NCBI RefSeq assembly: GCF_949774975.1
Contig: NC_083112.1
Span: 58,726,035-58,790,034, forward strand
DNA: 64,000 nucleotides
DNA from: Lagenorhynchus albirostris
Lineage: Eukaryota > Chordata > Mammalia > Artiodactyla > Delphinidae
Direction: 5' to 3'
Shown: positions 59,465 to 64,000 of the stretch, in pieces
Numbering within the stretch: position 1 is the first letter of the stretch
Layout: the number at the start of each line of letters is the position of its first letter
Position numbers and translations under genes: made by a program
Notes under the pieces: model-generated
Told to the model about the DNA's origin: nothing
Database searches by the model: none
What the model saw: only the letters and a program-made list of their open reading frames with translations

Positions 59465-60137
59465 CTTCAAGATGGTGGAAGAGTAAGACGTGGAGATCAC
59501 CTTCCTCCCCACAAATAAATCAAAAATACACCCACATGTGGAACAACTCCTACTGAACACCTACTGAATACTGGCAGAAGATGTCAGATGTCCCAAAAGG
59601 CAAGAAACTCCCCACGTACCTGGCCGTGTGGTTGACAGGGTCTTGGTGCTCCGGCCTGGTGTCAGGCCTGAGCTTCTGAGGTGAGAGAGCCAAGTTCAGG
59701 ACACTGGACCACCAGAGACATCCCAGCCCCACGTAATATCAGTCAGTGAGAGCTCTCCCAGAGATCTCCATCTCAACACTAAGACCCAGCTGCACTCACC
59801 GACCAGAAAACGCCAGTGCTGGACACCCCATGCCAAACAACTAGCAAGACAACTAGTAACAACTAGTAACACAACCCCACCCCCTAGCAGAGAGGCTGCC
59901 TAAAATCAAAATAAGTTCACAGACACCCCAAAACACACCATGGGACACAGTCCTGTCCACCAGAAAGACAAGATCCAGCCACATCCACCAGAACACAGGC
60001 ACCAGTCCCCTCCAGCAGGAAGCCTACATAACGTCCACTGAACCAACCTTACCGACTGGGGGCAGACACCAAAAACAACGGGAACTACAAACCTGCAGCC
60101 TGTGAAAAGGAGACCCAAACACAGTAAGTTAAACAAA

Positions 60138-61027
60138 ATGAGAAGACAGAGAAATATGCAGCAGATGAAGGAGTAAGGTAAAAACTCACCAGACCAAACA
60201 AATGAAGAGGAAATGGGCAGTCTACCTGAAAAAGAATTCAGAATAATGATAGTAAAGCTGATCCAAAATCTTGGAAATAGAATGGAGAAAATACAAGAAA
60301 CAATTAACAAGGACCAAAAAGAAAGAGAGAGCAAACAAAAAATGATAACACAATAAATGAAATTAAAAATTCTCCAGAATGAATCAATAGCAGAATAACT
60401 GAGGCAGAAGAACGGATAAGTGTGCTGGAAGATAAAATAGTGGAAATAACTACTGCAGAACAGAATAACGAAAAAAGAATGAAAAGAATTGAGGACAGTC
60501 TCAGAGACCTCTGGGACAACATTAAATGCACCAACATTCGAATTATAGGGGTACCAGAAGAAGAAGGGAAAAAGAAAGGGACTGAGAAAATATTTGAAGA
60601 GATTATAGTTGAAAACTTCCCTAATATGGGAAAGGAAAGAGTCAATCAAGTCCAGGAAGTGCAGAGAGTCCCATACAGGATAAATCCAAGGAGAAACATG
60701 CCAAGTCACATATTAATCAAACTATCAAAAATTAAATATAAAGAAAAAATATTAAAAGCAGCATGGGAAAAGCAACAAAAAATATACAAGGGAATCCCCA
60801 TAAGGTTAACAGCTGATCTTTCAGCAGAAACTCTACAAGCCAGAAGGGAGTGGCAGGACATATGGAAAGTGATGAAAGGGAAAAACCTAAAACCAAGATT
60901 ACTCTACCCAGCAAGGATCTCATTCAGATTCGATGGAGAAATTAAAACCTTTACAGACAAGCAAAAGCTAAGAGAATCCAGCACCACCAAACAAGCTTTA
61001 CAACAAATGCTAAAGGAACTTCTCTAG
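60138..61027 (+). pseudogene. L1 ORF1 pseudogene (RNA-binding chaperone)
   Basis: ORF1p is a trimeric RNA-binding chaperone that packages L1 RNA. The expected ATG is at 60,138, but a stop arrives at codon 13 and the frame then shifts at least once before 60,422. From there 201 codons are open to the normal stop at 61,025-61,027. This part holds the end of the coiled coil (MLEDKIVEITTAEQN), the RRM-like domain (NIRIIGVPEEEGKKK, residues about 38-52 of the open piece) and the C-terminal domain (RLTADLSAETLQARREWQ, then YPARISFRFDGEIKTF). The C-terminal two thirds are well preserved. As a whole the gene cannot make full-length ORF1p. Confidence 0.92.
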
Positions 61028-61077
61028 GCAGGAAACACGAAAAGAACTACAACAACAAACCCAAAACAATTAAGAAA

Positions 61078-64000
61078 ATGGCAATAGGAACACACATATC
61101 GATAATTACCTTAAATGTAAATGGATTAAATGCTGCAACCAAAAGACACAGACTGGCTGAATGGATATAAAAACAACACCTGCATATATGCTATCTACAA
61201 CAGACCCACTTCAGACCTAGGGACACATACAGTGAGGGGATGGAAAAAGATATTCCATGCAAATGGAAACCAAAAGAAAGCTGGAGTAGCAATTCTCACA
61301 TCAGACAAAATAGAATTTAAAATAAAGACTATTACAAGAGATAATGAAGGACACTACATAATGATCAAGGGATCAATCCAAGAGAAGACATAACAATTGT
61401 AAATATTTATGTACCCAACATAGGAGCACCTCAATATATGAGACAAACGTTAACAGCCATAAAAAGGGAAATGAACAGTAACACAGTAATAGTAGGGGAC
61501 TTTAACACCCCACTTTCACCAGTGGACAGATCAACCAAAATGAAAATAAATAATGAAACACAAGCTTTAAATGACACATTAAACAAGATGGACTTAATTG
61601 ATATTTATAGGACATTCCATCCAAAAACAACAGAACACAACTTCTTCTCAAGTGCTTATGGAATATTCTCCAAGACAGATCATATCTTGGGTCACAAATC
61701 AAGCCTTGGTAAATTTAAGAGAGTTGAAATCATATCACGTATCTTTTCAGAGCAGAGCGCTATGAGACTATGTACCAATTACAGGGAAAAAAAACAGTAA
61801 AAAATACAAACACATGGAGGCCAAACAATATGCTACTAAATAACCAAGAGATCACTGAGGAAATCAAAGAGGAAATCAAAAAATACCTAGAAACAAATGA
61901 CAATGAAAACAATATGAACCAAAACCTATGGGATAGAGCAAAAGCAGTTTTAAGAGGGAAGTTTATAGCAATACAATCTTACCTCAACAAACAAGAAAAA
62001 TCTCAAATAAACAGCCTACCATTACACCTAAACAATTAGAGAAAGAAGAACAAAAAACCCACAAAGTTTTCAGAAGGAAAGGAATCATAAAGATCAGATC
62101 AGAAATAAATAAGATAGAAATGAAGGAAACAATAGCAAAGATCAATAAAACTAAAAGCTGGTTCTTTGAGAAGACAAACAAAATTGATAAACCATTAGCC
62201 AGATTCATCAAGAAAAAAATGGAGAAGACTCAAACCAACAGAATTAGAAGTGAAAAAGAAGTAACAACTGACAATGCAGAAATACAAAGGATCATGAGAG
62301 ACTACTACAAGCAACTGTATGCCAATCAAATGGACAACATGGAAGAAATGGACAAATTCTTAGAAAAGCACAACCTTCTGAGACTGAACTGGGAAGAAAT
62401 AGAAAATATAAACAGACTAATCACAAGCACTGATTGAAACTATGATTAAAAATCTTCCAACAAACAAAAGCCCAGGATCAGATGGCTTCACAGGTGAATT
62501 CTATCAAACATTTAGAGAAGAGTTAACACCTATCCTTCTCAAACTATTCCAAAAAATTGCAGAGGAAAGAACACTCCCAAACTCATTCTACAGAGCCACC
62601 ACCACCCTGATACCAAAACCAGACAAACAAATCACAGAAAAAGAAAACTACAGACCAATATCACTGATGAACAGAGATGCAAAAATCCTCAACAAAATAA
62701 TGGCAAACAGAATCCAACAGCACATTAAAAGGATCATACACCATGATCAAGTGGGGTTTATCCCAGGAATGCAAGGATTCTTCAATATACGCAAAACAAT
62801 CAATGTGATACAACATATAAACAAACTGAAGAATAAAAACCGTATGATAATCTCAATAGATGCAGAAAAAGCTTTTGACAATACTCAACACCCATTTATG
62901 ATAAAAACTCCAGAAAGGAGTCATAGAGGGAACCTACCTCAACATAAGAAACGCCATATATGACAAACCCACAGCAAACATCAATCTCAATGGTGAAAAA
63001 CTGAAAGCATTTCTTCTAAGATCAGGAACTAGACAAGGTTGCCCACTCTCACCACTATTATTTAACATAGTTTTGGAAGTTTTAGCCACAGCAATCAGAG
63101 AAGAAAAAGAAACAAAAGGAATTCAAATCGGAAAAGAAGTAAAATTGTCACTGTTTGCTGATGACATGATACTATACATAGAGAATCCTAAAGATGCTAC
63201 CAGAAAACTACTAGAGCTAATCAATGAATTTGCTAAAGTAGTAGGATATAAAATTAATGCACAGAAACCTCTTGCATTCCTATACAGAAATGATGAAAAA
63301 TATGAAAGAGAAAGTAAGGAAACACTCCCATTTACCCTTGCAAGAAAAAGAAAAAAATACCTAGGAATAAACCTACCTAAGGAGACAAAAGACCTGTACA
63401 CAGAAAACTACAGGTCACTGATGGAAGAAATTCAAGATGACACAAACACATGGAGAGATATACCATGTTCTCGGATTGGAAGAATCAACACTGTGAAAAT
63501 GACTATACTACCCAAAACAATATACAGATTCAATGCAATCCCCATCAAACTACCAATGGCATTTTTCACAGAACTGGAACAAAAAATTGTACAATTTCTG
63601 TGGAAACACAAAAGACCCCAAACAGCCAAAGCAATCTTGAGAAAGAGACATGGAGCTGGAGGAATCAGGCTCCCTGACTTCTGACTATACTACGAAGTTA
63701 CAGTAATCAAGATGGTATGATACTGGCACAAAAACAGAAATATAGATCAATGGAACAGGATAGGAAGCCTAGAGATAAACCCACGCACATATAGTCACCT
63801 TATCTTTGATAAAGGAGGCAAGAATATACAATGGAGAAAAGACAGCCTCTTCCATTAGTGGTGCTGGGAAAACTGGAGAGCTACATGTAAAAGAATGAAA
63901 TTAGAACACTACCTAACACCATACACAAAAGTAAACTCAGAATGCATTAAAGACCTAAATTAAGGCCAAACACTATGAAACACTTAGAGGAAAACATAGG
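61078..64000 (+). pseudogene. L1 ORF2 pseudogene (endonuclease-reverse transcriptase, partial)
   Basis: ORF2p is the L1 endonuclease and reverse transcriptase. The normal start ATGGCAATAGGAACA is at 61,078, but codon 31 is TAA. Further frames then alternate: endonuclease 61,130-61,393 (TSDKIEFKIKTITRD) and 61,438-61,800 (VIVGDFNTPLSPVD, SKTDHILGHKSSL); a middle part 62,120-62,437; reverse transcriptase 62,442-62,963 (SPGSDGFTGEFYQTF, MIISIDAEKAFDN) and 63,073-63,684, with catalytic FADD at 63,154-63,165. A frameshift sits near 62,910-63,070. It stays readable to KHLEENIG at the window edge. Endonuclease and RT signature residues are kept, but the stops make it inactive. Confidence 0.93.

Larger units (their letters stand above)
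59465..64000 (+). mobile_element. L1 of artiodactyl/cetacean type, runs off window
   Basis: The 5' UTR begins near accttcaagatggtggaaga (59,465), ORF1 starts at 60,138 and ORF2 at 61,078, and the window ends inside the ORF2 C-terminal region. At 4.5 kb it is the most complete L1 here. The 3' UTR and tail lie outside, so insertion flanks cannot be checked. Order and spacing (50 bp between ORFs) are those of a normal mammalian L1, but both ORFs are broken. Confidence 0.94.

Noticed and set aside
1..64000. CRISPR array, operon, bacterial promoters or terminators
   Set aside because: The repeats are dispersed SINE/LINE copies with target duplications, not regularly spaced; sequence is clearly mammalian.

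Overview
The window looks like a gene-free stretch of a cetacean nuclear genome. It is AT-rich, carries no exon, CpG island or intact protein gene that I can support, and is built from layered transposable elements. Twelve copies of the tRNA-derived CHR SINE (head gggcttccctggtggcgcag, B box ggttcgaaccc) point to the cetacean/hippopotamus lineage. Eight of the twelve are the short form that lacks the middle and 3' part of the long form. From memory, such deleted forms are typical of whales. I recognised no BovB, Bov-tA or Bov-A repeat, which argues against a ruminant.

Layout. 1-11,773: mostly unassigned AT-rich sequence with a hAT-type miniature transposon (3058-3289), two CHR SINEs, a 120-bp polypurine tract and a short 5'-inverted L1 (8921-9096). 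11,774-23,900: a dense LINE zone. Two old L1s lie on the minus strand (about 11,976-14,829 and 14,830-17,110), followed by a younger 4.3-kb minus-strand L1 (17,130-21,465) that is itself split by a SINE, then an L2 tail and three L1 3' ends, two of them 5'-inverted. 23,900-34,970: old, strongly decayed sequence with one long unnamed old repeat, an L2 tail, MIRs, microsatellites and a compositionally odd GC-rich block at 29,450-30,120. 34,978-38,213: an internally deleted Tigger transposon split by a SINE, a MIR, and two L1 pieces. 38,920-44,985: the wreck of a class I endogenous retrovirus, with an LTR, a long AT-rich internal region, plus-strand RNase H/integrase remnants and, next to them, an env remnant on the opposite strand, followed by an unrelated LTR-like sequence. 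45,000-59,464: SINEs, an L2 tail, a perfectly delimited mariner MITE (54,929-55,006), an old minus-strand L1 3' region and a long (TG)n. 59,465-64,000: a plus-strand L1 with 5' UTR, ORF1 and ORF2 that runs off the end of the window and is broken in both ORFs.

No genes work together here. The readable biology is the history of insertions: target-site duplications frame most SINEs, the MITEs and the three twin-primed L1s, and nesting gives a relative order of events. Nearly all longer open frames are sense or antisense pieces of SINEs, L1 or the retrovirus. I found no convincing new cellular system. The best leads are the twin-primed L1 with a possible 3' transduction at 22,912-23,354, the opposite-strand env next to pol, the GC-rich island, and two stretches that read like conserved non-coding DNA.
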